Source: Microcystis elabens FACHB-917 (GTDB taxonomy: Bacteria > Cyanobacteriota > Cyanobacteriia > PCC-6307 > Cyanobiaceae). Taken from it: a stretch of DNA of 64,000 bases. Made by a program: the position numbers and the translations under genes. The notes beneath the pieces were generated by a model. The model had not been told where the DNA came from and searched no databases. It saw only the letters and a list, made by a program, of their open reading frames with translations. Positions 1-10,355 of this stretch are shown here, piece by piece. Position 1 is the first letter of the stretch. The number at the start of each line of letters is the position of its first letter. Where the stretch lies: assembly GCF_014698445.1 (NCBI RefSeq), contig NZ_JACJSZ010000006.1, positions 1-64,000 on the forward strand, read 5' to 3'.

Positions 1-2
1 TC

Positions 3-839
3 GAGCTGGCGGTGCCGCTCTGCTGTGCACCGGTGCCATCCGGCCGCGCCTTCGCCCTGATGCGCAGCGGCGATGCCCTGGGCATTGCCGCCGGAGCCCT
101 GGTGGGGGCGGTGCTCGCCTGGCGGGGATGGCTGCGCGGCATCTACGCCGTGGACATCGGCTGCATGCTGGTGCTGCTGCTGGTGCTGTCCCGCCGGGGG
201 CTGCCGGATCCCAGGCCCCGGGAGCGGCTGGCCCATCCCAGCCCCTGGGGCCCCTGGCTCCCCGGCCTGGCGCCGCTGCTGGCCGTTGCGGTGCTGGCCA
301 CGGCGATGCCGGCCCTGATGCAGAGCGCCCTGCCCCTGGAGCTGGTGCGGGGCAGCCTGCAGCGACGCGCCCTGCCGGTGAGCGTCGGTGCCCTCACCGT
401 CGGCCTGCAGCTGGGGCTGCTGGTGCTGCTCCAGTGGCCGGTGGGTCAGGCCCTCGCCCGCCGTCCGGTGGCGACGGGCCTGAACCTCAGCCTGCTCAGC
501 TTCGCCGCCGGCAACCTGCTGCTGGCGGGCTCCGCCTTCAGCGAACGGGGGCTGGCCCTGCTGCTGCTCGCCCAGCTGCCCCTGGCCCTCGGGGTGGCCT
601 GCTTCCTGCCCACCGCCACCGAGGCGGTGGTGGAACGCAGCCCGATCGAGCACCAGGGCCTGGCCCTGGAGCTGCTGTCGCAGTGCTTCGCCATCAGCGG
701 CTTCGCCGCCCCCCTGCTGGCCGGGCGGCTGCTGGACGGCCAGGGACACGGGGCCGGCCTGTGGCTGCTGATGGCCCTGGCCTGCCTGGGGGGACTGCCG
801 CTGGTGCGAAGCCTAGGCCCCGGCCGGACGATCGGCTGA
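3..839 (+). CDS. MFS transporter, C-terminal part (runs off the left edge)
   Basis: The frame is open to the left edge, so only the C-terminal part, about 279 residues, is present. It is extremely rich in Leu, Ala and Gly and shows roughly seven to eight hydrophobic segments separated by short polar or Arg-containing loops, the pattern of a major facilitator superfamily permease of the inner membrane. A hydrophilic stretch (residues about 60-80) fits the central cytoplasmic loop between the two six-helix halves. The substrate cannot be inferred. Its 3' end overlaps the convergent small gene at 813-1046 by 27 bases. Confidence 0.75.
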   Translation, partial: ELAVPLCCAPVPSGRAFALMRSGDALGIAAGALVGAVLAWRGWLRGIYAVDIGCMLVLLLVLSRRGLPDPRPRERLAHPSPWGPWLPGLAPLLAVAVLATAMPALMQSALPLELVRGSLQRRALPVSVGALTVGLQLGLLVLLQWPVGQALARRPVATGLNLSLLSFAAGNLLLAGSAFSERGLALLLLAQLPLALGVACFLPTATEAVVERSPIEHQGLALELLSQCFAISGFAAPLLAGRLLDGQGHGAGLWLLMALACLGGLPLVRSLGPGRTIG

Positions 840-1046
840 GGCGGCGGCCTGCCGCTCCACCCAGGCCTCATGGGGCAGGGGCTCGGTGCCGTACTCCCAG
901 TCGTCGTAATCCGGATCGTTGCGGATGCGGCGGTGGATCTCCTTCTGGACCTCGAAGTTATGGGGATGGTCAGCGGACGTGCCGGCGCCTTCGCCAGGCT
1001 CCGCCGAAGAGGGGGACGGGGTCCCGGTTTGGTCGGCGGCTGCCAT
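813..1046 (-). CDS. small hypothetical protein
   Basis: This 77-residue soluble protein has a low-complexity N-terminal third (Pro, Ser, Glu, Gly) and an acidic, aromatic core with the residues RNDPDYDDWEYG followed by LPHEAWVERQ. No domain is recognised. The core looks structured and conserved rather than random, and its codon composition fits a real gene, so I keep it even though it overlaps the end of the convergent MFS gene by 27 bases. It lies 34 bases downstream of the AttH-like gene on the same strand and could be the last gene of that operon. Function unknown. Confidence 0.5.
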   Translation of the reverse strand: MAAADQTGTPSPSSAEPGEGAGTSADHPHNFEVQKEIHRRIRNDPDYDDWEYGTEPLPHEAWVERQAAASADRPAGA

Positions 1047-1080
1047 GGCCCTTCGCTACAGCTGGGACCATCCTCGCCGA

Positions 1081-2265
1081 TCACCCACCCCGCAGCCCAT
1101 CGAGGCGGTCGACGTAGCCGGTGAGCTCGCCGTAGCCGCGGCCCCGCAGGGGTCGCTCGCCCCGGCGACCCTCGTAGCGCAGAGCCCCCTCCCAGTAGGT
1201 GGCCGAAGCCGTGGTCAGCTCCTGATCAGCCATCTGGGGGCTGATCAGGAGCTCCAGGTCCAGCCGGGGGATGGAGAGGGTCCAGGCGGCGGGGTAGGTG
1301 GCGCCACTGTGGGGGCTCCGCCAGGTGCGCTTCACCGTAAGCACGTAGTCGTCGGCGCCGAGCTCCACCGCCCCGTCGCCAGCGATCCAGCGGCCGCCAC
1401 TGAAGGGCTCCTTGCCGCCGTCCTGCCGGCGCAGGCCGTAGAGCATCAGGGCGGAACCGTCCTCGAACTGGGCGGAGAACCAGTCCCAGCCGACGGTGCC
1501 GGGGCTGAGGACGCTGGTGGAGAACTCATGGTCCTTCCAGCTGACGCCGTGGACGGGGTAGGTGCGGCCCGCGACGGTGACCGTGCCCTCGGTGGGCTGC
1601 TGTACGAGGGAGTAGTAGTGCGAGGCGTTGCCCGCCTCGGGCCCCTTGCGGCTGAGGCCGTCCTGGCCCTGGAGCACGGGGGGTCGGCTCTGGTGGAGAC
1701 TCAGATCGATCGCCATGGCATCGGTGGCGGCCTTGAGCCGCACCGCGTCGGCCCCCTCGGCGCTGATGCGCCAGTCGTTCAGCCAGACGGCATAGGGATC
1801 GGCCTCGGCTCCGGCCAGGTCCAGGGCGCCGCGGGCGAAGCGCTCCTGGTGGAGGAAGGAACCGGCGGCGATGTCGCTGACGGTGAAATGGGCGGAGAAG
1901 ATCTGGGGGGTGCGCCACGGGGAAGCGGCGGTTGCCCCAGCGGACTCGGGGGCCTCGGGGGTGGCTGAGCCGTCGGGGGCCAGGGCCTGGCGGAAGAGCG
2001 TCAGCTGGTAGCCGAAGGGGCGTCCGTCGTCGCCCTCCAGGTTGCCAGTGTAGTACCACCACTCCGTCCGGTACTCGGGATGGGGGCCGAAGTCGGCGGG
2101 GAACTGCCAGTGACGGGGGCTCAAGGCAGAGACGAATCCCTCGGGCTCCGGCGCCTCGCCCCAGCGGATGCCGCTGGCGGCGGCAGCCGGAGCCGGTGCG
2201 GCCAGGCCCAGCAGCAGCACGGCCACCAGGGCCAGCAGAGTGCGCAGGGGATGGGGGTGGTTCAT
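1081..2265 (-). CDS. AttH/CrtC-like lipocalin-fold secreted protein
   Basis: The 394-residue product has a Sec-type signal peptide (residues 1-30, hydrophobic core followed by an Ala-rich cleavage region). Near residues 66-76 it carries the motif TEWWYYTGNL, typical of the AttH family (predicted secreted hydrolases related to carotenoid 1,2-hydratase, two lipocalin-like barrels). A second half with conserved Trp, Gly and aromatic residues (for example SWKDHEFS near residue 245) fits this two-domain fold. It overlaps the upstream permease gene by 4 bases, so it is the third gene of an ATPase-permease-AttH operon. It is probably periplasmic and works with the transporter on a lipid or hydrophobic ligand; that role is inference from context. 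Confidence 0.8.
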   Translation of the reverse strand: MNHPHPLRTLLALVAVLLLGLAAPAPAAAASGIRWGEAPEPEGFVSALSPRHWQFPADFGPHPEYRTEWWYYTGNLEGDDGRPFGYQLTLFRQALAPDGSATPEAPESAGATAASPWRTPQIFSAHFTVSDIAAGSFLHQERFARGALDLAGAEADPYAVWLNDWRISAEGADAVRLKAATDAMAIDLSLHQSRPPVLQGQDGLSRKGPEAGNASHYYSLVQQPTEGTVTVAGRTYPVHGVSWKDHEFSTSVLSPGTVGWDWFSAQFEDGSALMLYGLRRQDGGKEPFSGGRWIAGDGAVELGADDYVLTVKRTWRSPHSGATYPAAWTLSIPRLDLELLISPQMADQELTTASATYWEGALRYEGRRGERPLRGRGYGELTGYVDRLDGLRGG

Positions 2266-4906
2266 TCCTGTCGGAGTGCCTCGCTGATGTTCATGCGGCC
2301 CAGGCGCAGGGCCGGGTAGAGGCCCGCCAGCAGCGCCGCCCCCACCGCCACCAGCAGGGACTGGAGGAAGAAGCGGGGCTCCAGGGCGATCTGCAGGGTC
2401 CAGCCGAAGGAGCGCACGTTGATCACATGCACCAGCACCCAGGCCAACACGTAGCCCAGGGGCATCGAGCAGGTGCCGGCCAGCAGGCCCATCAGGCCGG
2501 TCTCCAGCAGGGTGAGGCGCCCCAGCTGATGGGGCGTCATGCCGCCGGCCCGCAACACGGCGAACTCCCGGCCCCGCTCCAGCTGGAGGCTCATCAGGGT
2601 GCTGAGGATGCCGATGAAGGCCACCAGCACCGTGAGCAGCTGCAGGGCTCCGGTGATGGCGAAGGTGCGATCGAAGATCTCCAGCGATCCCTGCCGCAGG
2701 GCGCCGTTGGTCTGCACCAAGAGGCTCTGGCGGCTGCCAAAGCCTTCCCGCAGGTCGGCGGCCACGGCCTCAGGCTGAACGCCCGGGGCGAGGAACAGAC
2801 CCAGGGAGGCGACCTGGTCGTCGTGCCAGAGCTCCGCCACCCAGGAGCGGTCCATCAGGATGCTGCCGCGGTCGGAGGAATAGTCGTAGAAGATGGCGAC
2901 CACCGGGAAACTGCGCTCTCCGGCGGGGGTTTCGAGCCTCACCTGCTCGGGGATGGCGCCCCGGCCATCGCGCAGGTAGACGGCTTCGGAGAGGATCACC
3001 CCCTGCCTGGCGGCCAGGGCGGCGAAGGGGTCGTCGACGCCCGCACGGATCCAGGCGTAGGGGCGCCGGCCGGCGGAGACATCGCCCCCGGCGGCGATCA
3101 GGGTGACATCCCTGTCATGATCGACGAGGCGCACATCGAAGCTGTTGTAGGTGACCAGGGCCCGCAGGTCGGACCGGCCGGCGATGGCCGCGACGACGGA
3201 AGGATCGACCTTGCCCAGCACCCGGTTGGCCGTGGTGCTGGGGGGGGAGACGAACAGGTCGGCCTGGAGGGTCTGGTCGAGCCAGGTGACCACCGTGCCC
3301 CGGAACGAGCCGATCATGATCGAGAGACCCACGATCACCGACACCGCCACCATCAGGGCCGCCACGGCCACCGCGGTGCGGCTGAGGGAGCGCAGGATGT
3401 CGCGGGGGGCGAGGCGGGCCACCACGCCGAAGCCGCCGCCGGCCCTGCCCAGGACCCCCATGACGGCGGCGAGCACGGGTGGCATCAGCAGGGCGGCCCC
3501 CATCAGCAGGGCGAACAGGCCGGCGAAGGCGGGCACCAGGCCCCGGCTGTCCCAGCGCAGCAGCAGCACCCCCAGGCCGCCGCTGAGGAGGGCCGCCGGC
3601 AGAAACCAGGGCAGCAGGCGCTGCCAGCCGGCCTCGAGGCTGGAGCGCTGCAGGGTCATCTGCGGCGGGGTGGCCATCGCCTCCCAGGCGGGCAGGGCCG
3701 AGGCCACAAGGGCCGACGCCACCCCCACCACCATCCCCTTGGCCAGGGTGAACCCGGAGAGGCTGATCTGCCGCACCGAGACCACGAAGTAGAAGTCGTT
3801 GATCGTCTGGGTGATCAGACCGACGACGCTCCTCCCCAGCACCACCCCCAGCGCCAGCCCCAGCAGGGACCCCACCAGGCTGAACAGGGCCGCTTCCCCC
3901 AGGATCAGGGTGAACAGCTGGCCCCGGGTCACCCCCAGGCAGCGCAGCACCCCGAACAGACCGCGGCGCTGCACGACGCTGAAGGTGACCGTGTTGTAGA
4001 TGAGAAAGATGCCCACCACCATGGCCAGCAGGCTCATGGCGGTGAGGTTGAGCTCGAAGGCGGCCGTCATCTGCTGCACGGCGTTGCCGCGGGCCGTCGC
4101 CGGCTCCAGCTTGAGCCCCGAAGGCAGCCAGGAGCGGATGGCCTGCTCCTGGGCAGCGTCCTCGAGGATCAGATCGATGTGGCCCAGCGCCGGTGCCGGG
4201 GCGACGCCGGTGGGGGCGAGCAGCTCCTGGGCGGTGGCGATGTCGACCAGCAGCAGGGACTCCAGTCCCCGGCGCTCCAGGGCCGAATCACTGCGGACGC
4301 TGCCCACCAGCCGCAGGGCCGACGTCCGCCCGCCCAGATCCAGATGCAGGGTGCCGGAGGCGTCGGTGGCGCCGGGACGGAGACCGAAACGGGCGGCAGT
4401 GTCGGCGGCGATCACGGCCGTGCCGGGCTCGGTGAGGAAGGGCACGAAGCCCCGGCCACCGCCTCCCGTCCTGCCCCCTTCACCATCACCATCACCATCG
4501 CCGTCGCCGCCGAACAGGCCGCGGAAGGGCGCTTCGCTGAACAGATCGACCCCCACCAGCCGCATCAGTTCCCCGTCCAGCTCCTCGGCACGGCCGTAGG
4601 CCTCGATCACCGGGGCGGCGGGGATCTCCGGAAAGCGGCGGCGCAGGGCGACGAAGGTGGCGTCGGGCAGGCCACCGGGCCCGATCGCCACCAGGCGATG
4701 GGTGGTGCGGCCCGTGATGGCGTCGGTGGAGAGGGAGAAGGCCCGCTGGGCCGAGCCGCTGGCCAGATCGATCGACACCAGCATCGCCACCCCCAGGGCG
4801 ATGCCCAGGATGCAGAGCAGGTACTGCAGCGGGCGGCGACGCCAGCGCCGGGCCGCCAGGCGCCACAGGGGCCCGTTGCGGACCACGGGCGCCGCCTCCC
4901 CAGGGC

Positions 4907-4910
<4 letters not shown>
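2262..4910 (-). CDS. ABC transporter permease, fused FtsX-type (AttFG-like)
   Basis: This 882-residue inner-membrane protein has an N-terminal transmembrane helix (about residues 28-50), a large periplasmic region, a first FtsX domain with three to four helices (about 285-425), a helix pair in the middle, a second periplasmic region and a second FtsX domain at the C-terminus (about 755-875). The tandem arrangement is that of long FtsX-like permeases of the LolCE/MacB superfamily, which extract or expel hydrophobic molecules instead of forming an import channel. It overlaps the ATPase gene upstream and the AttH-like gene downstream by 4 bases each, so the three are translationally coupled. Residues 135-144 form a Gly-Asp repeat. 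Substrate unknown. Confidence 0.85.
4481..4508. repeat. short hexamer repeat encoding Gly-Asp tract
   Basis: Three copies of CACCAT followed by a degenerate continuation lie inside the permease gene. On the coding strand they give alternating Gly and Asp (about residues 135-144) in a predicted periplasmic loop flanked by further Gly-rich sequence. The change of frame-neutral units would lengthen or shorten a flexible linker. Confidence 0.7.
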
Positions 4911-5626
<716 letters not shown>

Positions 5627-5708
5627 GCAGCCAACGGCCTCGCGGCCACCACCACAGGAGCCGGACCAAGGTAGGGAGGCGACGCTGCTCACCGGGAGCC
5701 GGCGCCTG

Positions 5709-6599
5709 TCAAGGGGAGCCGGCGCTGAACCAGCGGGCCAGGGCCGAGACGTCCTCATCGCCATGGCCCGCCGCGATCAGGTCGTCCTCCATCGCCGCCA
5801 CCAGGCCGGCCACCGGCAGCCCCAGACCCCCGCCGGCGGCGGCCTCAAGGGCGATGGCCAGATCCTTGCGATGCAGCCGCAGGCGGAACCCGAGCGGGAA
5901 TTCCCCCCGCAGCATGGCGCCGCCGCGGTGCTCGAGGGCCCAGGAGCCGGCGGCCCCACCCACCAGCGCCTGCCGCACCTCCTCCATCGGCAGGCCGAGC
6001 CGCTGCCCCAGGGCCAGGGCCTCGGCCACCGCCGCATAGCTGCCCGCGACCAGCACCTGGTTGACCGCCTTCGCCGCCTGGCCCGCCCCCACCGGACCGA
6101 TCGCCGTGATCGTCCGGCCAACGGCCTCCAGCACGGGCCGGGCCCGCTCCAGGTCGGCGGCCGCGCCTCCCACCAGCACCGACAGGGTGCCTGCCCTGGC
6201 CCCCTCGGTGCCGCCGGTCACCGGGGCGTCGAGATAGGCCACGCCGCGGCCGGCCAGGGCGGCGGCCATGGCCCGGGACGTGCCCGGCGCGATGGTGGAG
6301 AAATCGACCACCAGGGAGCCGGGCGCCAGTCCGGCCAGGGCGGCCTCCTCGCCGGCGCCCACCTCCCCCAGCAGCACCGCCCTCACCGCCGCGTCGTCGC
6401 TCAGGCAGAGGGCCAGCACATCGGCGCCCCGGGCCGCCGCCGCCGGGGTGGCCGCCCGCCGGGCCCCGGCCTCGGCCAGGGGCCCCTCCCGCTCACGGCT
6501 GCGGTTGTGGACCGTGAGGGGAAAGCCCCGGGCCAGGAGATTGGCGGCCATCGGAGCGCCCAGGCCCCCCAGGCCGATGAAACCGACGGGTTTGGCCAC
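5709..6599 (-). CDS. NAD(P)-dependent beta-hydroxyacid dehydrogenase
   Basis: The 296-residue product belongs to the 3-hydroxyisobutyrate/6-phosphogluconate dehydrogenase-like family. An N-terminal Rossmann motif [13 protein letters not shown] (6-18) binds the nucleotide, the substrate-site motif DAPVTGG lies at 124-130, and the catalytic Lys sits at about 177 in [11 protein letters not shown]. The His-Asn-Arg-Ser after the second strand suggests NADP preference, as in succinic semialdehyde/glyoxylate reductases of this family. The exact substrate is not clear. It ends 82 bases before the ABC ATPase start on the same strand and begins 10 bases after the ychF stop, so it may be cotranscribed with ychF. 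Confidence 0.85.
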   Translation of the reverse strand: MAKPVGFIGLGGLGAPMAANLLARGFPLTVHNRSREREGPLAEAGARRAATPAAAARGADVLALCLSDDAAVRAVLLGEVGAGEEAALAGLAPGSLVVDFSTIAPGTSRAMAAALAGRGVAYLDAPVTGGTEGARAGTLSVLVGGAAADLERARPVLEAVGRTITAIGPVGAGQAAKAVNQVLVAGSYAAVAEALALGQRLGLPMEEVRQALVGGAAGSWALEHRGGAMLRGEFPLGFRLRLHRKDLAIALEAAAGGGLGLPVAGLVAAMEDDLIAAGHGDEDVSALARWFSAGSP

Positions 6600-6608
6600 G
6601 GGAGGTCG

Positions 6609-7700
6609 TCAGACGTTGAACAGGAACTCCATCACATCCCCCTCGGCCACCACGTAGTCCTTGCCTTCACTGCGCAGCCAGCCGCGGTTGCGGGCCTCGG
6701 CCAGGCTGCCGGCCTCGAGCAGCTGGTCGTAGGCCACGGTCTGGGCGCGGATGAAGCCCCGCTCAAAATCGGTGTGGATCACACCGGCCGCCTGGGGGGC
6801 GGTCATGCCGGCGGTGATCGTCCAGGCGCGGGTCTCCTTCTCGCCGGTGGTGAAATAGGTGCGCAGGCCCAGCAGTCGATAGGTGGCCCGGATCAGGCTC
6901 TGCAGGCCGCCTTCGCTCACCCCCAGCCCGGCCAGGTAGTCGGAGCGCTCCTCGGCGGCCAGGTCGACGAGCTCGGCCTCCACCTGGGCGGAGATGCGCA
7001 CCGCTTCGGCGCCCTCCCTGGCGGCGAGGGCCTCCACCGCACCCACCCAGGCATTGCCTTCCGCCAGGTCGTCCTCGCTGACGTTGGTGGCATAGATGAT
7101 CGGCTTGCCGGTGAGCAGGCCCAGGTTGCGCACCAGGGCCTGCTCCTCCTCGTTCAGGGCCACCCGCCGCACGGCACCGCCCTGCTCGAGTTCCGCCTGC
7201 AGCCGCTCCAGGACGCCATCCTCCGCGGCGGCCTCCTTGCTGGTGCGCATCTGCTTCCTGAGCCGCTCGCGCCGCTTCTCGATCTGGGCAAGATCCGCCA
7301 GCCCCAGCTCCAGGTTGATCACCTCGGCGTCCCGCACCGGGTCGACGCTGCCGGAGACGTGGATGACGTCGTCGTCCTCGAAGCAGCGCACCACATGGAC
7401 GATGGCATCGACCTCGCGGATGTTGGCCAGGAACTTGTTGCCCAGCCCCTCCCCCTGGCTCGCCCCCTGCACCAGCCCGGCGATGTCCACGAATTCGACC
7501 CGGGTCGGGACGATCTCCTTCGAGCTGGAGAGATCGGAGAGCTTCTGCAGACGCTCGTCGGGAACCGCCACCACCCCCACGTTGGGCTCGATGGTGCAGA
7601 AGGGGAAGTTGGCCGCCTGGGCCTGGGCGTTGGCCACCAGGGCGTTGAAGAGGGTCGACTTGCCCACGTTGGGCAGCCCGACGATTCCGGCTTTGAGCAT
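6609..7700 (-). CDS. ychF: redox-regulated translation ATPase YchF (OLA1 family)
   Basis: The 363-residue product starts with the P-loop [14 protein letters not shown] and the motif [10 protein letters not shown], both hallmarks of YchF. The base-recognition motif is NVSE rather than NKxD, which in this family explains ATP over GTP preference. A coiled-coil insert (about 140-170) and a C-terminal TGS domain complete the usual architecture, and the length is typical. YchF binds ribosomes and takes part in stress and translation control. It is the first gene of the reverse-strand pair with the dehydrogenase and is divergent from the efflux adaptor. Confidence 0.95.
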   Translation of the reverse strand: MLKAGIVGLPNVGKSTLFNALVANAQAQAANFPFCTIEPNVGVVAVPDERLQKLSDLSSSKEIVPTRVEFVDIAGLVQGASQGEGLGNKFLANIREVDAIVHVVRCFEDDDVIHVSGSVDPVRDAEVINLELGLADLAQIEKRRERLRKQMRTSKEAAAEDGVLERLQAELEQGGAVRRVALNEEEQALVRNLGLLTGKPIIYATNVSEDDLAEGNAWVGAVEALAAREGAEAVRISAQVEAELVDLAAEERSDYLAGLGVSEGGLQSLIRATYRLLGLRTYFTTGEKETRAWTITAGMTAPQAAGVIHTDFERGFIRAQTVAYDQLLEAGSLAEARNRGWLRSEGKDYVVAEGDVMEFLFNV

Positions 7701-7872
7701 GGGGGAAATGTAGGGGGCACCCGGACGGAGCCCCTTCGGTCACCCGCCATCCACAACCCTGCGCGGACAGGCGAAACTGTCTGCAGCGATCCGCCGGCCC
7801 ATTCCCGCCATCACCCCCCTGCCGCCGGCCCCCGCCCCCACCCGGGACGCGCCCCCAGCCGCTTCCACGCCG

Positions 7873-8979
7873 GTGAAGGGTCGGCGCCGCGGCCGCCGCC
7901 GCCTCTGGATCGGCCTGGCCGTGGGCCTGGCCCTGCTCACCACGGCCGGACTCTGGCAGCGGCAGCGGATGCAGGCCGGCCGCAACCTGGCCCCCTTCAC
8001 GGTGGTGGCCCGGGAGGGGTCGCTGCCTGGCGTGATCACCACCAGTGGCGAACTGGATGCCGTCCAGCGCGTGAACGTCAGTCCCAAGCGGCAGGGCGTG
8101 CTGCAGGAGCTGCTGGTCGACGAGGGTGACATGGTGCGCAAGGGGCAGCCCCTGGCCGTGATGGACGACGGAGACCTGCGCGACCGGCTGATGGAACTGG
8201 CGGCCAACATGCGCTCGGCGGAGGCGGAGCAGCGCCGCAGCGACAGCGAGCTGCAGCGCAACGAACCCCTGTTCCGCCAGGGCGCCATCAGCCTTGACAC
8301 CATGAATCGCTTCCGGGCCGATGCCCAGGTGCGCAGGCTCGCCACCGACGCCGCCCGGCAGCGGCTGGCGCAACGGCAGGTGGAAAAGGACGAACTGGTC
8401 GTGCGCGCCCCCTTCGACGGGGTGATCAGCCAGCGCTACGCGGAGCCCGGTGCCTTCGTCACCCCCACCACCACCGCGTCGGCCACCGCCGGGGCCACCA
8501 GTTCCTCGATCGTGGAACTGGCCCAGGGCCTCGAGGTCATCGCCAAGGTGCCCGAGAGCGACATCGGCCGGCTGCGGGTGGGCCTGCCCGCCAGCGTGCG
8601 CGTCGACGCTTTCCCCGACCGCCGCTTCCAGGCCCGGGTGCGTCAGATCTCCCCGCGGGCGGTGAAGATCAACAACGTCACCTCCTTCGAGGTGAAGCTG
8701 GCGCTGGCCGATCCGGCCCCGGAACTGCGCATCGGCATGACCGCCGACATCGACTTCCAGACCGGCACCCTTCAGGCCCGCACCGTGGTGCCCACCGTGG
8801 CCATCGTCACGGAGGACGGCCGGCCGGGGGTGCTGCTGGTGGGCAAGGATCAGCAGCCCACCTTCCAGCCGGTGGAACTGGGTGCCAGCAGCGGCAAGGA
8901 CACCCAGATCCTCTCCGGGCTGGAGAGCGGCACCCGGGTGTTCATCGACCTGCCCCCCTGGGCCAAGAAGCGCCCCTAG
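7873..8979 (+). CDS. periplasmic adaptor subunit (HlyD/RND membrane-fusion family)
   Basis: The 368-residue product has an Arg-rich N-terminus followed by one transmembrane helix (about 10-30), a biotinyl-lipoyl half (GVLQELLVDEGDMVRKGQPL), an alpha-hairpin (about 115-175), the second lipoyl half (VRAPFDGVISQRYAEPGAFV) and a beta-barrel domain. This is a membrane-fusion protein that bridges an inner-membrane pump and an outer-membrane channel. No pump gene follows. The start is uncertain: GTG at 7873 is the only usual start near the N-terminal Arg cluster and no clear ribosome-binding site precedes it. The frame is open upstream to at least 7741 without an ATG. The last bases overlap the convergent wecB stop. 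Confidence 0.85.
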   Translation: MKGRRRGRRRLWIGLAVGLALLTTAGLWQRQRMQAGRNLAPFTVVAREGSLPGVITTSGELDAVQRVNVSPKRQGVLQELLVDEGDMVRKGQPLAVMDDGDLRDRLMELAANMRSAEAEQRRSDSELQRNEPLFRQGAISLDTMNRFRADAQVRRLATDAARQRLAQRQVEKDELVVRAPFDGVISQRYAEPGAFVTPTTTASATAGATSSSIVELAQGLEVIAKVPESDIGRLRVGLPASVRVDAFPDRRFQARVRQISPRAVKINNVTSFEVKLALADPAPELRIGMTADIDFQTGTLQARTVVPTVAIVTEDGRPGVLLVGKDQQPTFQPVELGASSGKDTQILSGLESGTRVFIDLPPWAKKRP

Positions 8980-8986
8980 GAGGCGC
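8970..8986. terminator. imperfect palindrome over two opposing stop codons
   Basis: GCGCC and GGCGC flank a CCTAGG core. The CTAG at 8976-8979 contains the TAG stops of both convergent genes, the efflux adaptor and wecB. There is no T-run, so it is at best a U-tract-less bidirectional terminator. Confidence 0.35.
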
Positions 8987-10112
8987 CCGCCTCGACGGGG
9001 GCCACCCCCAGGAAGCGGCGGGCCGCCTCCACGATCCGGCCGCTGGCCTCGCCGTCGCCGAACGGATTGTGGGCATGGGCCATGGCCTGGTAGGCCGCCG
9101 GATCCTCCAGGAGCCGGCTGGCCTCGGCCAGGATCGTGCCGGAATCGGTGCCGATCAGCTTGGCCGTGCCCGCCTCCACCGCTTCGGGCCGTTCGGTGGT
9201 GCGGCGCAGCACCAGCACCGGCTTGCCCAGCGCTGGGGCCTCCTCCTGCAGACCGCCCGAATCGGTGAGCAGCAGCGTGCAGCCGCGCATCGCCGCCACC
9301 AGCCGGTCGTAATCGAGGGGCTCGATCAGGAAGGCGCGGGGATGGGAGCCGAGCAGGGCCTGGAGGGGCTCCCGCACCGTGGGGTTCCGGTGCAGCGGCA
9401 GCAGCAGGGCGGTGTCGGGAAAGCGCTCGAGCAGGGCCAGGAAGCCGCGGCCGATGTGCTGGAGGCGCTCCCCCCAGTTCTCGCGGCGATGCACGGTGGC
9501 CAGCAGCACCCGCTGGTTCCGCCAGTCGAGGCCGGGCAGGTCCCAGTCAGGGGCGGAACGGGCCATGAGCAGCAGGGCGTCGATGACCGTGTTGCCGGTG
9601 GTGAGGATCTCGCCCACCACCCCCGAAGCCCTCAGGTTGGCCGCCGACTGCGGGGTGGGGGCGAAGTGGAGACGGGCCAGCTGGGAGATCAGACGGCGGT
9701 TGGCCTCCTCGGGGAAGGGATCGAGCAGGTCGTCGGTGCGCAGACCGGCCTCCACATGGCCGACGGGGATCTGCTCGTAGAAGGCCGCCAGGGCACTGGC
9801 GAAGGCGGTGGTGGTGTCGCCCTGGACCAGCACGAGGTCGGGGCGGTGCTCCTCGAACTCCCGCTTCAGCCCCTGCAGGGCCGCACAGGTCACGTGGGTG
9901 AGGGTCTGCTTCGGGGCCATCAGGGCCAGGTCGTGGTCGGCGGCCAGACCGAACAGCTGCATCACCTGGGTGACCATCTCGCGGTGCTGTCCCGTGAGGA
10001 CGACGCGGGTGCGGAAGTGGTGCGACCGCTGGAAGGCCAGGATCACCGGAGCCAGCTTGATGGCCTCGGGGCGCGTGCCCAGAACGATGCTGACCAGAGG
10101 CTGAGGGGACAC
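8976..10112 (-). CDS. wecB: UDP-N-acetylglucosamine 2-epimerase (non-hydrolysing)
   Basis: The product of about 378 residues opens with VSIVLGTRPEAIKLAPVI, the N-terminal nucleotide-sugar motif of WecB, and has the family motifs GDTTTAFASALAAF, GHVEAGLRT, TVHRRENWG and LTDSGGLQEEAPALGKPVLVLR. It interconverts UDP-GlcNAc and UDP-ManNAc in the cytoplasm for cell-surface polysaccharide synthesis. I place the start at the GTG at 10112; an ATG at 10154 in the same frame would add 14 residues that do not look like the family. It is divergent from pilT, with about 240 bases between them in which I see no convincing promoter. Confidence 0.92.
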   Translation of the reverse strand: MSPQPLVSIVLGTRPEAIKLAPVILAFQRSHHFRTRVVLTGQHREMVTQVMQLFGLAADHDLALMAPKQTLTHVTCAALQGLKREFEEHRPDLVLVQGDTTTAFASALAAFYEQIPVGHVEAGLRTDDLLDPFPEEANRRLISQLARLHFAPTPQSAANLRASGVVGEILTTGNTVIDALLLMARSAPDWDLPGLDWRNQRVLLATVHRRENWGERLQHIGRGFLALLERFPDTALLLPLHRNPTVREPLQALLGSHPRAFLIEPLDYDRLVAAMRGCTLLLTDSGGLQEEAPALGKPVLVLRRTTERPEAVEAGTAKLIGTDSGTILAEASRLLEDPAAYQAMAHAHNPFGDGEASGRIVEAARRFLGVAPVEAGAS

Positions 10113-10355
10113 GGGCCGACGCGGATCGGTCGATCCTAGGCAGAGCAGGCTCATCCCTCTCCCGCCAGGCCCGCCCGGCAGGAGCCGCTGTCCAAGGATA
10201 GGAGTCCGCCCCTAGGATCCGCTCGGGACAGCGCACCCGTCGGCGACGTCACCCAGCGGAAGGCACGCAACCATCCCGCAACATCCTTCAACGAAACACA
10301 TCCACCCATAGCCATCCACTGGCGGGACAGCCCCCCGTTCCAGCCCCGCTCCACC

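Noticed and set aside
4481-4510. Apparent poly-His run on the + strand
   Set aside because: It is the antisense reading of a Gly-Asp tract in the permease gene, with no ORF of its own that looks real.
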